Counted from the stretch's first letter, positions 1-9,786 are shown. The stretch is DNA of 64,000 bases from an uncultured Desulfobacterales bacterium (GCA_938048455.1 CALIUY010000012.1:90538-154537); one strand, 5' to 3'. Notes: generated by a model from the letters alone, not told the origin. A program made the numbers and translations.

Positions 1-345
1 ATTGCGGTGCAAGGTTTCGTTCAGGTTGTCGATGTCGCCGGAGAGGATGGCGCGCAACACTTCGCCGTCTTCGTCGGGGATTTCGGATTTTTTTAACCGG
101 GCGCTGGTGGTGAGCTTTTCGCGGAACAAATTGCGCAGCTCGTGTTGAAAGTCGGGGAAGCCCTCGAAACCGAGCGATTTCGCCGCCCGGACGACGGAGG
201 CGGCGCTGACGCGGGCGCGTGCGGCGATTTCAGGAACGGTGAGAAATACCGCCTCATCCTCGTGCGCAAGAACATAGTCGATCACCTTGCGTTGGGACGG
301 GGTGAGTGCAGCGGCACGATTTTGCAAAAGGAGGTCAAACGGCAT
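1..345 (-). CDS. MurR/RpiR-family transcriptional regulator, N-terminal part (cut by window edge)
   Basis: This gene reads leftward off the window; only the first 115 codons are present. The visible part is a winged/helix-turn-helix DNA-binding domain of the RpiR type: TPSQRKVIDYVL, then VPEIAARARVSAASVVR as the recognition helices, followed by KSLGFEGFPDFQHELR. In the family a C-terminal SIS domain binds a phosphosugar; that part lies outside, so the ligand is unknown. The ATG at 345 is chosen because an in-frame stop lies 18 bases upstream (TGA, 363-361). Its upstream region is AT-rich (346-400), suitable for a promoter, and is shared with the divergent cytochrome gene. Confidence 0.85.
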   Translation of the reverse strand, partial: MPFDLLLQNRAAALTPSQRKVIDYVLAHEDEAVFLTVPEIAARARVSAASVVRAAKSLGFEGFPDFQHELRNLFREKLTTSARLKKSEIPDEDGEVLRAILSGDIDNLNETLHRN

Positions 346-557
346 TTTGAAAAAAACGATTCATTTGTTTTTAATTTGTAATTTTTTTTACAGCCCATAG
401 GCCCCGATGTCAAGCGTGATCTTCGGAGAGTTCAAGAGAAGCCTCCGCCCTCTCCCGTTTGGATACGCCTCTGGTTTCCCGGCCGAGGCTTTGATATGAG
501 GACTTATCCCGCGTGTCGGGGCAGAAACTTTTTCTTGTCCGCAAGGGAGGGGGAAAG

Positions 558-1016
558 ATGAACAAGAACGCGTGGACCGCGATCTGCTCCGCCGTCGTCA
601 TGATCTGGGCGGCGGGCGACGTTCGGGCGCAGTTCGCCAAGGTGGAGGATGCGATCAAGTACCGGCAGTCGGTGATGTCCGTCCTGGGGACGCATTTCAC
701 GCGCCTGGGGGCCATGGTGCGGGGAGAGACACCCTTCGTGCGCGAGGCGTTCGAGGAAAACGCCTCGCTGGTGGCGACCCTGCTCAAGCTTCCCTGGGAG
801 GCTTTCCAGGTGGCCGGAAGCGACAAGGCAAGCGCGCTTCGCCCCGAGGCGCTCTCGCAGAAGGAAGATTTCCTGAAGCTCGCGCGCGCGAATCAGGACG
901 AGGTCGCCAAGTTGCTCGCGGCGGCGAAGGCGGGTGAGCTGAGCGGGATCCGGAGCGCTTTCGGCGCCGCCGGCGCCAGCTGCAAGGCCTGCCACGACAG
1001 CTACCGCCGGAAGTAA
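558..1016 (+). CDS. Cytochrome c556 / cytochrome c'-like periplasmic monoheme protein
   Basis: A 152-residue exported c-type cytochrome. Residues 1-24 form a signal peptide ending near VRA-Q. The heme motif CKACH (C142, C145, H146) lies at the extreme C-terminus, as in the four-helix-bundle cytochrome c'/c556 family. M40 in the segment IKYRQSVM sits where the sixth iron ligand is found in low-spin c556, which favours c556 over high-spin c'. The start at 558 is preceded by the ribosome site GGGAGGGGG; an upstream in-frame start at 513 lacks one. It converges on the membrane cytochrome b at 1033, 16 bases away. The two probably form an electron-transfer pair (inference). Confidence 0.85.
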   Translation: MNKNAWTAICSAVVMIWAAGDVRAQFAKVEDAIKYRQSVMSVLGTHFTRLGAMVRGETPFVREAFEENASLVATLLKLPWEAFQVAGSDKASALRPEALSQKEDFLKLARANQDEVAKLLAAAKAGELSGIRSAFGAAGASCKACHDSYRRK

Positions 1017-1032
1017 GCGCTTCGCCTCCGGG

Positions 1033-1716
1033 CTAACGGACGAGCAGCCAGACCGCCCCGAAAGAGGCGAGCGCAACCAGCAACGCAAGCAAGCGGGAGG
1101 CGCGGCGGATGGGGGGCGGAGCAGCGCCGCGCCAGCGTTTTTTCCCCGTGATCATGGGGAGAATCAGATTTTCGCGCTTGTAGAACAGGTAAAAAAAGAC
1201 CGCCGCGATGTGCACTCCCCCCGTTGCCGCCAGCAACCAGCGGTTGAACAGATGGATCTTCGTCAGCCGGTCGCTGGCGGCCTTGCTGACCCACGCGTAG
1301 AGCGGACCGGTGACGAAGATGTCGTCGTTGGCGAAGAGGCCGGTGACGGCCTGGACGAAAAGAAGCGCCAGCATCGCAAGCACCGACCAGCCCCCGAGCG
1401 GGTTGTGGCCGGGATGCGGCGTGGTGGAGCGCACGAAAAGGGTGCGCACGTAGCGCAGCACGGCGCGCGGGCCGCGGACGAAGGAAACAAAGCGCGACGG
1501 CGTGCTTCCCAGAAAGCCCCAGACGAGGCGGAAGAGGAGGAGCGCCAGGATCGCCTCCCCCGCGCGCAGATGCGTGACCATCCAATTGCCCCCGAGATCG
1601 CCCGCGACGTAAGCCAGGGCCACCAGGCAAACGAGGATCCAATGGAAGAGCCGCGTGGGAAGGTCCCAGATGAACACCGACCGCGGCCGCGGGGGGTGGC
1701 TTTTGCGCCTTGCCAT
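1033..1716 (-). CDS. Cytochrome b561 / Ni-hydrogenase-type cytochrome b domain membrane protein
   Basis: A 227-residue integral membrane protein. IWDLPTRLFHW near the N-terminus is the characteristic opening of the family, with an axial heme histidine in helix 1. Further histidines in HLRAGEAILALLLFRLVWG, in KIHLFNRWLL and in GGVHIAAVFFY supply the remaining heme ligands in a four-helix bundle. A fifth hydrophobic segment (LLALLVALASFGAVWLLV) ends the protein. Proteins of this family pass electrons between quinone and a soluble c-type cytochrome; the c556 gene at 558-1016 converges with it and is the obvious partner, although the two genes are not co-transcribed. Confidence 0.85.
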   Translation of the reverse strand: MARRKSHPPRPRSVFIWDLPTRLFHWILVCLVALAYVAGDLGGNWMVTHLRAGEAILALLLFRLVWGFLGSTPSRFVSFVRGPRAVLRYVRTLFVRSTTPHPGHNPLGGWSVLAMLALLFVQAVTGLFANDDIFVTGPLYAWVSKAASDRLTKIHLFNRWLLAATGGVHIAAVFFYLFYKRENLILPMITGKKRWRGAAPPPIRRASRLLALLVALASFGAVWLLVR

Positions 1717-1838
1717 GGAAATCCTCCTTGCCCGGGTCCCACCGCCGTCAGGCCCGCGGAAGCCGGCGTAACGCCTGATCTGTAACTTCTTCTCGATCCC
1801 GGGGCAAGTCCCGGGCCGAGGAAGCCGCCGGAGGGAAA

Positions 1839-2654
1839 ATGCCCGCCCCCCTTTTCGCCGGGAGAAGCCGACAGTACCCCCTGATCGAGGCCGCCATCGG
1901 CGTGGTGGCGAAGCGGCCGCAAAAGACGCTTTCCCCGGAGGCCGTGGCGCGCGAGCTCGGATGGACCGCCGCGCGGCTGCGCGAGGCGGTCGAACGCTGG
2001 AGCGGAGTCGACGCCGAGCGGTTCTTCTCCCTGCTGACCCCCGGTGGACTCGAGGGGCGGCGGATCACGCGCCTCAGCCGGGCGCGGCCTCCGGGCCGGC
2101 CCGCCGTGCAGCTCGAAGTGATCGAAACGGTTCCGCCGCAGGAGCCCTTGCGCTGCGGGTTTCACGCCACGCCCTTCGGCGGCTGTCTTCTGGGACTGCT
2201 GGGGGAGCGAATCGGCTGGCTTTCCTTTCGTGAGGGGAAGGACCTTGCGCGCGCCCGGCGGGAGCTGTCCGAATTCTGGCGGGGGGCTGCCGTGCGGGAG
2301 GACCGAAAAACGACGGCGCGCTGGATTTCCGTGATTTTCGATGATCCCTTCGGGAAGGCCGTTCCGGAGATTCCCGTCGCCGTGCGCGGCACCTCCTTTC
2401 AGATTGCGGTGTGGAGGGCGCTTCTCGCCGTTGCTCCGGGTGCGGTTTCGACCTACGGTGCGCTCGCGCGGGCGGCGGGCCGGCCCCGCGCGGCCCGCGC
2501 CGCGGGATCCGCGGTCGGGGCGAACCCCGTCTCTTTCCTCATTCCCTGCCACCGCATCCTGCCGCAGGGGGGAGGCTTCGGGAACTACGGCGGCGGGGTC
2601 TTGCGCAAGCGCGCGCTTCTCGCCTGGGAGGCGGCGCATTTTCCGGCGCCCTGA
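1839..2654 (+). CDS. AraC-type HTH / methylated-DNA--protein-cysteine methyltransferase (Ada-like, no N-terminal zinc domain)
   Basis: A 271-residue suicide DNA-repair protein that removes alkyl groups from O6-alkylguanine. The C-terminal alkyltransferase domain carries the active-site signature IPCHRI (acceptor Cys237) preceded by FQIAVWRALLAVAPG. Residues about 15-65 look like an AraC-type helix-turn-helix (LSPEAVARELGWTAARLREAV). E. coli Ada has an additional N-terminal Cys4 zinc domain that senses phosphotriesters; it is missing here, so methylation-triggered activation of the Ada kind is unlikely. ATG at 1839 follows GGAGGGAAA. A GC-rich stretch with two CCCGGG motifs lies just upstream. 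It converges on the aminotransferase at 2673. Confidence 0.88.
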   Translation: MPAPLFAGRSRQYPLIEAAIGVVAKRPQKTLSPEAVARELGWTAARLREAVERWSGVDAERFFSLLTPGGLEGRRITRLSRARPPGRPAVQLEVIETVPPQEPLRCGFHATPFGGCLLGLLGERIGWLSFREGKDLARARRELSEFWRGAAVREDRKTTARWISVIFDDPFGKAVPEIPVAVRGTSFQIAVWRALLAVAPGAVSTYGALARAAGRPRAARAAGSAVGANPVSFLIPCHRILPQGGGFGNYGGGVLRKRALLAWEAAHFPAP

Positions 2655-2672
2655 AGGAGCGCTTCCCCGCCT

Positions 2673-3767
2673 TCAGCCAAGCCTGCCCAGCTCCTCCTCC
2701 AGGATGTCGACCGCCGCATCGACGAGCCCCCGGTCCGCCTGGGTTCCCATGTGGCCCAGGCGGAAGACCTTGCCCGTGAGCGGCCCGTAGCTCCCCCCCA
2801 CGACGAGGCCCCGCCGGCGCAAGCGCCGGTCCCAGTCCGGCCAGGCGATCTTCTCCGGCACGCGTACGGCGGTCACGGTGGGGGAGGGGACGGCGTCGGC
2901 GGCGGGAAAGAGCGCAAAACCCGCGCGCCGCAGCCGTCCGCGGCAGTGGGCGGCGACCGCGGCATGACGCGCGAAGCAGGCCTCGAGTCCTTCCTCGAGC
3001 ACGGCTTGCGCGGCTGCGTTCAGGCCGGCCGTGGCCTGCCAGCAGGGCGTGTAGGGAAAGAAGCGGCGCGCGAGCGCATCCCGGAAGGGAAGCAGCGCAT
3101 CGTAGCCCGCATACTTCACCCGGGCGATCACCTCCCAGGCGGCTTCGCTCACCGAGAGGAAGCAGGTGTCGGGCAGGGCGGCGAGACATTTCTGGGATCC
3201 GCCCAGGCAGAGGTCGATGTGCCAGGCGTCGGGCAGAACCGGGGCGCCGGCGACGCTCGAGACGGCGTCGACGTACAGAAGGGGAACCCCCGTTTCGCGC
3301 TTGAGCCGCCCGAGGTCGGCCAGGGGGTTGAGGGTTCCGGAGGGAGTCTCGCAGTGCACGACGGTGATCATCTTGGGGCGGAACGCGGCGATCGCCTGTT
3401 CGACGGCGGCAAGATCTCCCAGCGTGCGGTCATAATCCAGCCCCACCGTGCGGACGTCGGCGCCCACGGCGGCGGCCATCTCCGCAATCCCGTAACCGTA
3501 GACGCCGGTTGCGATCGCCAGGACCCGATCCCCGGGGGCCAGCGCACTTTTGAGCGCCGCCCAGAGCGCCATCATCCCCTCGCCCTGCAGAACGACGACC
3601 GGGGCGCGGGTCTGCAGGATGCGCTGCAGGCGGGCGGTTGTTTCCGCGTAGAGGGCGAAGAATTCCTCTTCGAGGTCGGCCGAGCCGAAATCCCGGCCGT
3701 AAGCCGCGAGCACCTCCGGCCGCGCGCGGACCGGGCCGGGAACCAGGGGCAGCGGATAGGTTTCCAT
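2673..3767 (-). CDS. Class V aminotransferase, alanine/serine--glyoxylate aminotransferase type
   Basis: A 364-residue PLP-dependent enzyme of fold type I. The Schiff-base lysine is K193 in LGGSQKCLA; VDAVSS (about 166-171) supplies the aspartate that contacts the pyridine nitrogen; the N-terminal PGPVRARPEVL matches the substrate-loop motif of the AGT/SPT family. Such enzymes transaminate glyoxylate with alanine or serine; the exact substrate cannot be read from sequence. It is the last gene of a leftward group, 11 bases after the HDOD gene 3779-5239. A second family member (31397-32587) sits in the glyoxylate operon; the two are clearly different in sequence. Confidence 0.85.
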   Translation of the reverse strand: METYPLPLVPGPVRARPEVLAAYGRDFGSADLEEEFFALYAETTARLQRILQTRAPVVVLQGEGMMALWAALKSALAPGDRVLAIATGVYGYGIAEMAAAVGADVRTVGLDYDRTLGDLAAVEQAIAAFRPKMITVVHCETPSGTLNPLADLGRLKRETGVPLLYVDAVSSVAGAPVLPDAWHIDLCLGGSQKCLAALPDTCFLSVSEAAWEVIARVKYAGYDALLPFRDALARRFFPYTPCWQATAGLNAAAQAVLEEGLEACFARHAAVAAHCRGRLRRAGFALFPAADAVPSPTVTAVRVPEKIAWPDWDRRLRRRGLVVGGSYGPLTGKVFRLGHMGTQADRGLVDAAVDILEEELGRLG

Positions 3768-3778
3768 CGAGCCTCCCT

Positions 3779-5239
3779 TCAGAAAAGATGGGCGACGTCC
3801 CGGACGATGTCCTTCACCCGCGCCTCGATTTTTTCGAGCACCTCGGAGGATATCCCGAGGTGCCGGGCCGAGGCAATGGCGGCGGGTTCTTCGGCCTCAG
3901 GCTCGAAGAAGCTCAGACCCATGCGGCGCGTGAGTCGGTTGGCGAGGTGCACGGCGAGGATCGCCGGGTGGGTGTCGGCGGTGAGCTCGTCCTTCTCATG
4001 AAGCGAGATCACCCGCGAGAACTCTTCGCCGAAGCCCCAGCGCTTGATCAGCATCACCCCGACACTCTGGTGGGCGTCCTGGATGGCGGTGAGCACCGTC
4101 TCCGGACTGACCGTCGGACTCTCCGGCAGCTCGGCGAAGGCCCGCAGCAAAATGACCTTGCCCACATCGTGGGTGAGGCCCATCAGGAAAACGCCCTCGG
4201 GGTCCTCGAGGAGCAGGCTCTGGGAAACGAGCTTCGCCGCGTAAGCGCAGGCGAGGGCGTGCACCCACATTTTGTCCATGAGGACGCGGTGCTGAGGGTG
4301 CCGGGCCTCGTAAAGGCTCTTGTTGGCGATGGCGACCACGATGCTCAGCGTCTCCTTGAACCCCAGGCGCGGAATGGCCGCCTGCACGCTCTTCACCTCG
4401 CCGTAGCCTTTGTAGACCGGGCTGCGGGCGACGGCGATCAGCCGCAACGACAGCACCGGATCCTTCTCGAGGACATCGGCCAGGTCCTTGACCGAGGAGT
4501 CCTGGCGCCGGATCACGTTGCGCAGTTCGAAGACCACCTGCGGCATCGCCGGGGGGACGAGCTTGCCCGAGCTGAACTTTTGGAGGATGCCCGAAAAGCT
4601 CTGCCGGATGAAGGAAGCCTCCTTGCGGGCAAGGAAGTCTCCTGCGGCGATCCCGCCGGAGTCGAGAAAGGCGATGAAGGGCTCGACGAGCCGCGGGTCG
4701 AGTTCGCTGCCCCCGAGTTCGCGCAGACGATCGATCGCCGCCTTCGGCTCCAGCGCCCCGGGCCCCGCCGTGAGCCGGTCCCAGCGGTCCACGAGACGCA
4801 GGATGCGGGCCTCCAGGGGAATCGCCTCGCCCGCCTTGCCGTCGGGGTAGCCCCGGCCGTCGAAATGCTCGTGGTGGTGGCGCACGGCGGAAAGCAGCGG
4901 CGCGAAGCCGTGGAACTTGGAGAGCGCCTGGACCGCGGCCACGGGGTGGCGCCGCTCGCGGGTCTCCTGTTCGTCGCCGGGCGTCGCGCTCTCCTCCGGG
5001 GGCGAGCCGATGTGGCCCACATCGTGCAGAAGGCCGGCGAGGTAGAGCCGGTGGGGCGCCGTGCCCGCAAGCAAGCCGGCTCCTTCCGCGAAGTGGGCGG
5101 CGAGATTGGCGACCCGCTCGCTGTGCTCCCGGCGCCGCGGGCTGGCCTCGCCCAGCAAGCCCACGATCACCTGGGCGATTTCGTTCAGCTGCTGCACGGC
5201 TTCCTCGGAGTCGAGGGCGGTCGGGGCGCGAAGCGGCAT
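3779..5239 (-). CDS. HD-GYP-like plus HDOD two-domain signalling protein (paralogue 1)
   Basis: A 486-residue cytoplasmic protein. The N-terminal half (about 30-180) is HD-GYP-like: LLHDVGHIG, then HHHEHFDGRGYPDG with an intact GYP triplet, then VDRWDRLTAG. In canonical cyclic-di-GMP phosphodiesterases the HD motif reads HDxGK; here the lysine is replaced by H, so catalysis is uncertain. The C-terminal half (about 225-430) is an HDOD domain (MPQVVFELRNVIRRQ, then LTHDVGKVILL), a family tied to signalling and stress regulation. The gene lies 54 bases downstream of a paralogue of identical length (5294-6754). Confidence 0.85.
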   Translation of the reverse strand: MPLRAPTALDSEEAVQQLNEIAQVIVGLLGEASPRRREHSERVANLAAHFAEGAGLLAGTAPHRLYLAGLLHDVGHIGSPPEESATPGDEQETRERRHPVAAVQALSKFHGFAPLLSAVRHHHEHFDGRGYPDGKAGEAIPLEARILRLVDRWDRLTAGPGALEPKAAIDRLRELGGSELDPRLVEPFIAFLDSGGIAAGDFLARKEASFIRQSFSGILQKFSSGKLVPPAMPQVVFELRNVIRRQDSSVKDLADVLEKDPVLSLRLIAVARSPVYKGYGEVKSVQAAIPRLGFKETLSIVVAIANKSLYEARHPQHRVLMDKMWVHALACAYAAKLVSQSLLLEDPEGVFLMGLTHDVGKVILLRAFAELPESPTVSPETVLTAIQDAHQSVGVMLIKRWGFGEEFSRVISLHEKDELTADTHPAILAVHLANRLTRRMGLSFFEPEAEEPAAIASARHLGISSEVLEKIEARVKDIVRDVAHLF

Positions 5240-5293
5240 GTTTCCTCCGGAGCGGCGTCAGGCGATGGAAGATCGCTTTGGGCTGGCCAAGGA

Positions 5294-6754
5294 TTACAAG
5301 AAAGGAGACAACTCCTTCAACAGCGTACGGGTTTCCTCCCCCAGGCGGCGGCACGGCTCGGGGCCGATGCCGAGCAGCCGGGCGGAGCCGATCTCCTCGG
5401 GGTTCAGGGCTTCGCCTTCGAGCAGGCTGTAGCCGATCGTGCGGGTGAGGAAGTTCGCCAGGTTGACGACGAGCGCCTCCCGGGAGACGGCGGCGTCGAA
5501 GTCGTTTTTTTCGTGCAGCGAAACCGCGCGCAGAAACGGCTCGTCGAATCCCCAGCGTTTGAGCAGAAGCTGGCTCACCCCCAAATGCGCCTCCTGGACG
5601 GCGGTGAGAACGAGCTTCAGGTCGACGGTCTTCACGGCCTCTTCCTCGGAGAAGGCCCGCAGGAGAAAAGTTTTGCCGATATCGTGGGTGAGGCCGAGGA
5701 GGAAGAGGACGTCGGGATCCGGCAGGTTCAGGAGCCGGGCGATGCCTTTGGCGGCCCAGGCCGTGGCGAGCGCGTGCCCCCAGAGTTTTTCCATAAGGCT
5801 GCGGTAGTGGGGGCTTGCGGTTTCGTAGAGGCTCTTGTGGGCGATGGCCACGACGAGGTTCATGGTTTCCTTCAGCCCCAGCCGCGGGATCGCCTGCCGC
5901 ACGGAGCGGATGTCTTTCATGCCCCGGTAGGCCGGGCTGTTGGCGATCGAAACCAGCCGCAGGGCGATGACCGGCTCCTTTTCGATCGCCGCCGCGAGGT
6001 CGTCGGCCGTGGGGTTGGGCCGAGCGATGATCCGCTCGAGCTCCTGGACGATCTGCGGCATCACCGGCAGCGCGATCCGGCCCGCCGCAAACTTCTGGAG
6101 AATGCGCGCGAAGACCTCCTTCAGGTTGACGCTTTCGGTTTTGCGGCCGCGGATGTATTCTTCCGGGGTCCCCGGGGCGGACTCGATGTACTGGGCGAAG
6201 CTGTCGACCAGGCTGCCGTCGAAGCGTTTCCCGGAGAGTTCGATGATCCGCTCGAGGGCCGCCTGAGGCGCAAGGCCCTGGCGCGGAAAGGGCGGGGAGG
6301 TCAGGCCGTCGAAGCAGTCGAAGAGGGCGATCAGACGGGCACCGAGCGGAATCTCCTCGCCTTTTCTCCCGTCGGGGACCCCGCTTCCGTCCCAATGCTC
6401 GTGGTGGTGGCGGATGAAAGGCAGCGCCCGCGAGAGGGCGCCCATGGAGGAGAGTAGTTTTTCGGCGAGCAGCGGGTGCTGCCTCAACGCACCGCGGTCG
6501 GCCGTTTCCTCGGCGGCTTCGAGCAGTTCGGGGGGGCCGAAGATCAGACCGAAGTCATGGAGCAGCGCGGCGTAATAGAGGTTGTCGATCTCCTTGGCCG
6601 GCATCAGCTGGAAGCGGCTGCAGAACTGGGCGACGCCGTTGGCCACCCGCTCGCAGTGCTGCCGCAGCGACCAGTTCTTCTCCTCGACCACCGCAAGCAG
6701 GGTATCGACGCATTCCAGCACGAGGTCGCGGGCATCGCCAGCCGTGCGGGCCAT
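5294..6754 (-). CDS. HD-GYP-like plus HDOD two-domain signalling protein (paralogue 2, degenerate HD-GYP)
   Basis: A 486-residue paralogue of the next gene, with the same domain order. The HD-GYP part is more eroded: the HD motif is LLHDFGLIF (lysine lost) and the GYP triplet reads GVP in HHHEHWDGSGVPDG. The HDOD part is well conserved (MPQIVQELERIIARP, LTHDIGKTFLLRAF). Equal length, shared order and adjacency indicate tandem duplication followed by divergence. This copy is more likely a sensor/adaptor than an active phosphodiesterase (inference). It is first in the group 6754 to 2673; its upstream region is shared with the divergent sucA promoter region. Confidence 0.85.
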   Translation of the reverse strand: MARTAGDARDLVLECVDTLLAVVEEKNWSLRQHCERVANGVAQFCSRFQLMPAKEIDNLYYAALLHDFGLIFGPPELLEAAEETADRGALRQHPLLAEKLLSSMGALSRALPFIRHHHEHWDGSGVPDGRKGEEIPLGARLIALFDCFDGLTSPPFPRQGLAPQAALERIIELSGKRFDGSLVDSFAQYIESAPGTPEEYIRGRKTESVNLKEVFARILQKFAAGRIALPVMPQIVQELERIIARPNPTADDLAAAIEKEPVIALRLVSIANSPAYRGMKDIRSVRQAIPRLGLKETMNLVVAIAHKSLYETASPHYRSLMEKLWGHALATAWAAKGIARLLNLPDPDVLFLLGLTHDIGKTFLLRAFSEEEAVKTVDLKLVLTAVQEAHLGVSQLLLKRWGFDEPFLRAVSLHEKNDFDAAVSREALVVNLANFLTRTIGYSLLEGEALNPEEIGSARLLGIGPEPCRRLGEETRTLLKELSPFL

Positions 6755-6851
6755 GGTCCGGTCACCTCGGGGGGGCGGGAGTTCGGGGCGTCATCAAGTT
6801 CATCGTACTACGGAACCTGCAGGGATGCAAAAATTTGTGACCTTTCCCGGT

Positions 6852-6881
6852 TTGACTCCCTGCACACTTTTCTTTTATGAT
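6852..6881 (+). promoter_or_regulatory. Sigma-70-type promoter for sucA-sucB-lpdA
   Basis: TTGACT (6852-6857) and TATGAT (6876-6881) are separated by 18 bases, each one or two mismatches from consensus. The predicted transcript start near 6888 leaves a leader of about 145 bases before sucA. No other comparably good match was seen in 6755-7034. Confidence 0.6.
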
Positions 6882-7034
6882 CGCAACCCAACCAAACGAA
6901 GAAATCCGGAGCGGGCGGCGGTTTTTCGGGCATCCTGCCTTCCGGGCGGCGAAATCCTGCTTTTCCCTTCGAGAGCACCCCGCTTTCCGGCCGGGTGCGG
7001 GGCGACCTTTTTCCGCGAAGGAACCATCCGGGCC

Positions 7035-9758
7035 ATGGCCTCATCGCTCGTCACCCTGAACTTCGACTACATCGAGGAGGAGTACCGCCGCTGGAAGTCC
7101 GATCCGGCGGCCGTTCCTCCCGACTGGCGATTTTTCTTCGAAGGCTTCGAGCTGGCCCAATCCGGGGGGGCGATCTCCCTCGCGGATGCGGGGGCGGCGC
7201 TGAAGCAGGGCCGGGTTCAGGAGCTGATCCATCGTTACCGCACCCTCGGGCACCTGCTCGCCTGTCTTGACCCGCTGGAAGCCTGTCCGACGGAGCACCC
7301 CCTGCTCGGCCTGGAGGCGGTGGGCCTGCTTCCCGAGGATCTCGAGCGGACGTTTCTCGTCCCGGACGGTCCGGAAAACGTGCGCGCCCCCCTGCGGGAT
7401 ATTCTCCGCGGCTTCCGCGAGACCTACTGCCGCGCGGTGGGTGTCGAGTTCATGCATCTGCCGGATCCCGAGGAGAAGCGCTGGCTGATCGAGCGCATGG
7501 AGCCGGTGCGCAACGCCCCGCGCTTCGACTCCGCCCTGCGGCGCCGCATTCTGGAGAAGCTGGTGGCGAGCACGGTCTTCGAGCAGTTTCTGAACACGAA
7601 ATACGTAGGGGTCACGCGCTTTTCCCTCGAGGGGGGCGATGTGCTCATCCCCGCGCTCGACGCTCTCTTCGAACGGGGGGCCGAGCTCGGCTGCCGCGAG
7701 GTCATCCTGGGCATGGCCCATCGCGGCCGCCTCAACGTCCAGGCGAACCTCTTGGGCAAACCCTTCGCCGACATTTTCGGCGAGTTCGAAAACTGCTACG
7801 ACCCCGGGATGCTCGTCGGTGCGGGCGACGTGAAGTATCACCACGGCTACCAGGGAGAGATCTTGACCGCCTCGGGCCGTCCCCTGCGCGTCGTGCTGCT
7901 CAACAACCCCAGTCATCTCGAAGCCGTCGACCCCGTGGTCGAGGGTCTGGCGCGGGCGAGGCAGGAAAGGATCGGCGAAGGGGGGACCGCCGCCGTGCTC
8001 CCCGTTCTCCTCCACGGGGATGCGGCCTTCGCCGGCCAGGGGGTCGTGGCCGAGACGCTGAACCTCTCGCGGCTTGCCGGCTATACGACGGGCGGAACCG
8101 TACACGTGGTCCTCAACAACCAGATCGGCTACACGACCCCGCCCGAGCATGCCCGTTCCTCGCGCTACGCGACCGACGTCGCCAAGATGCTCGCCGTGCC
8201 CATCTTTCATGTCCACGGCGAAAACCCCGAGGCCGCCGTGCACGTGATGCGGCTTGCGACCGACTACCGCTGGAGCTTCGGCAAGGACGTGGTCGTGGAC
8301 CTCGTCTGTTACCGACGCTGGGGCCACAACGAGGGGGACGAGCCCTACTTCACGCAGCCGCTGCTCTACGAGCGCATCCGCAACCGGCCCCCGCTCGACC
8401 GGCTTTACGCCCAGGTCCTGGTCGAGGCGGCCGTCGTCGATCCCGGGGAGCCCGCGCGCATCGCCGAGGCGTTGCGCACCCGCCTCGAGGAGGACTGGCA
8501 GGCCGTCCACGGCAGCGTGTGCACCTTCCCCGAGCCGCGGTTCTACGAGTTCTGGGAAGCGTACAGCGGGACCTACTCGCCGGTCACGCTCAAGACCGGG
8601 GTCGACGCCGCAACGCTTGGGCGCCTCGCCGGCCAACTCAACCGTCCCCCCGAGGGCTTCCGCCTGCACCCGAAGCTCGAAAAGATCCTCGAGCGACGCC
8701 AGACCGCCGTCGCCTCCGGGGAGGGGATCGACTGGGCGAACGCCGAAGCCCTCGCCCTGGCGAGCCTTCTCGTCGAGGGGCACCCCGTGCGCTTGAGCGG
8801 GCAGGACAGCGGGCGGGGCACCTTCAGCCAGCGGCACGCGGTCTGGGTCGAGCGGGTGACGGGGGAACGCTTTGTGCCGCTGAACGCTCTGGGCGGCGGG
8901 CAGGCGCCCTTCTCCGTCTTCGACAGCCCGCTCTCCGAGGCCGCCGTGCTCGCCTTCGAGTACGGCTACTCGCTCGGCCGTCCCGAAGGCCTGACCCTCT
9001 GGGAGGCGCAGTTCGGGGATTTCGTGAACAACGCCCAGTCCGTGATCGACCTCTTCATCGCCAGCGGTCAGGCCAAGTGGCAGCGGCTGAGCGGCCTCAC
9101 CCTGCTTCTGCCTCACGGACTCGAAGGGCTCGGCCCCGAGCACTCGAGCGCGCGGCCGGAGCGCTTTCTCGAGCTTTGTGCCGAGGAGAATCTCATCCTC
9201 TGCCAGCCGACCACCCCCGCGCAGTATTTCCACCTGCTTCGCCGGCAGGTGAAGGCCGATTTCCGCAAACCCCTGGTCGTCCTCACCCCGAAGAGCCTGC
9301 TGCGTCACCCGGAGGCCGTCTCGCGCCTCGAAGAGCTGGCCGCCGGCTCTTTCCGCGGGGTGCTCGAGGACGCCGAGGCCGACCCAGGGGCCGAAGCCCT
9401 CATTTTTTGCAGCGGCAAAATCTACTACGAGCTCCTCGCCCGGCGGCGGGAGGAGAACCGGAAGGATCTGGCGTTCATCCGCCTCGAGCAGCTCTACCCC
9501 TTTCCGCAAAATCCGCTGCGGCTTGCGCTTACCCGCTTCCGACAGGCGCGACGCTGGCTGTGGGTCCAAGACGAGCCCGAAAACATGGGGGCCTGGAGCT
9601 TCCTGCGTCCCCGGCTCGAGGCTTTTCTGGGGAAGCCCTTGACCTATGTCGGCCGCAAGGCTTCCTCCACGCCGGCCACGGGCTTTCCCCACGTTTTCCG
9701 GCGCGAGCAGGCCGAGATCATCGAGCGGGTCTTCGCGGCAGGCGATTCCGGCCGCTGA
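7035..9758 (+). CDS. sucA: 2-oxoglutarate dehydrogenase E1 component (thiamine diphosphate-dependent)
   Basis: A 907-residue E1 subunit that decarboxylates 2-oxoglutarate and transfers the succinyl group to the lipoyl E2. The N-terminus has the E2/E3-docking-type start ([17 protein letters not shown]). Active-site landmarks include [54 protein letters not shown] and [38 protein letters not shown] marks the transketolase-like C-terminal part. Length is normal for the family. The ATG at 7035 is chosen because conserved sequence begins there; in-frame codons farther upstream encode nothing recognisable. It heads the sucA-sucB-lpdA operon. Confidence 0.95.
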   Translation: MASSLVTLNFDYIEEEYRRWKSDPAAVPPDWRFFFEGFELAQSGGAISLADAGAALKQGRVQELIHRYRTLGHLLACLDPLEACPTEHPLLGLEAVGLLPEDLERTFLVPDGPENVRAPLRDILRGFRETYCRAVGVEFMHLPDPEEKRWLIERMEPVRNAPRFDSALRRRILEKLVASTVFEQFLNTKYVGVTRFSLEGGDVLIPALDALFERGAELGCREVILGMAHRGRLNVQANLLGKPFADIFGEFENCYDPGMLVGAGDVKYHHGYQGEILTASGRPLRVVLLNNPSHLEAVDPVVEGLARARQERIGEGGTAAVLPVLLHGDAAFAGQGVVAETLNLSRLAGYTTGGTVHVVLNNQIGYTTPPEHARSSRYATDVAKMLAVPIFHVHGENPEAAVHVMRLATDYRWSFGKDVVVDLVCYRRWGHNEGDEPYFTQPLLYERIRNRPPLDRLYAQVLVEAAVVDPGEPARIAEALRTRLEEDWQAVHGSVCTFPEPRFYEFWEAYSGTYSPVTLKTGVDAATLGRLAGQLNRPPEGFRLHPKLEKILERRQTAVASGEGIDWANAEALALASLLVEGHPVRLSGQDSGRGTFSQRHAVWVERVTGERFVPLNALGGGQAPFSVFDSPLSEAAVLAFEYGYSLGRPEGLTLWEAQFGDFVNNAQSVIDLFIASGQAKWQRLSGLTLLLPHGLEGLGPEHSSARPERFLELCAEENLILCQPTTPAQYFHLLRRQVKADFRKPLVVLTPKSLLRHPEAVSRLEELAAGSFRGVLEDAEADPGAEALIFCSGKIYYELLARRREENRKDLAFIRLEQLYPFPQNPLRLALTRFRQARRWLWVQDEPENMGAWSFLRPRLEAFLGKPLTYVGRKASSTPATGFPHVFRREQAEIIERVFAAGDSGR

Positions 9759-9786
9759 AGTCCGGTCGGCGGGAGGTTGGCGTTCC

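Noticed and set aside
1795..1828. CCCGGG repeats before the alkyltransferase gene as an operator
   Set aside because: CCCGGG is self-complementary and frequent in this GC-rich sequence; no further support.
3638..6457. Very long open frame on the plus strand opposite the two HDOD genes
   Set aside because: It is low-complexity Arg/Gly/Glu/His-rich translation caused by high GC at third positions; the minus-strand genes have recognisable domains.
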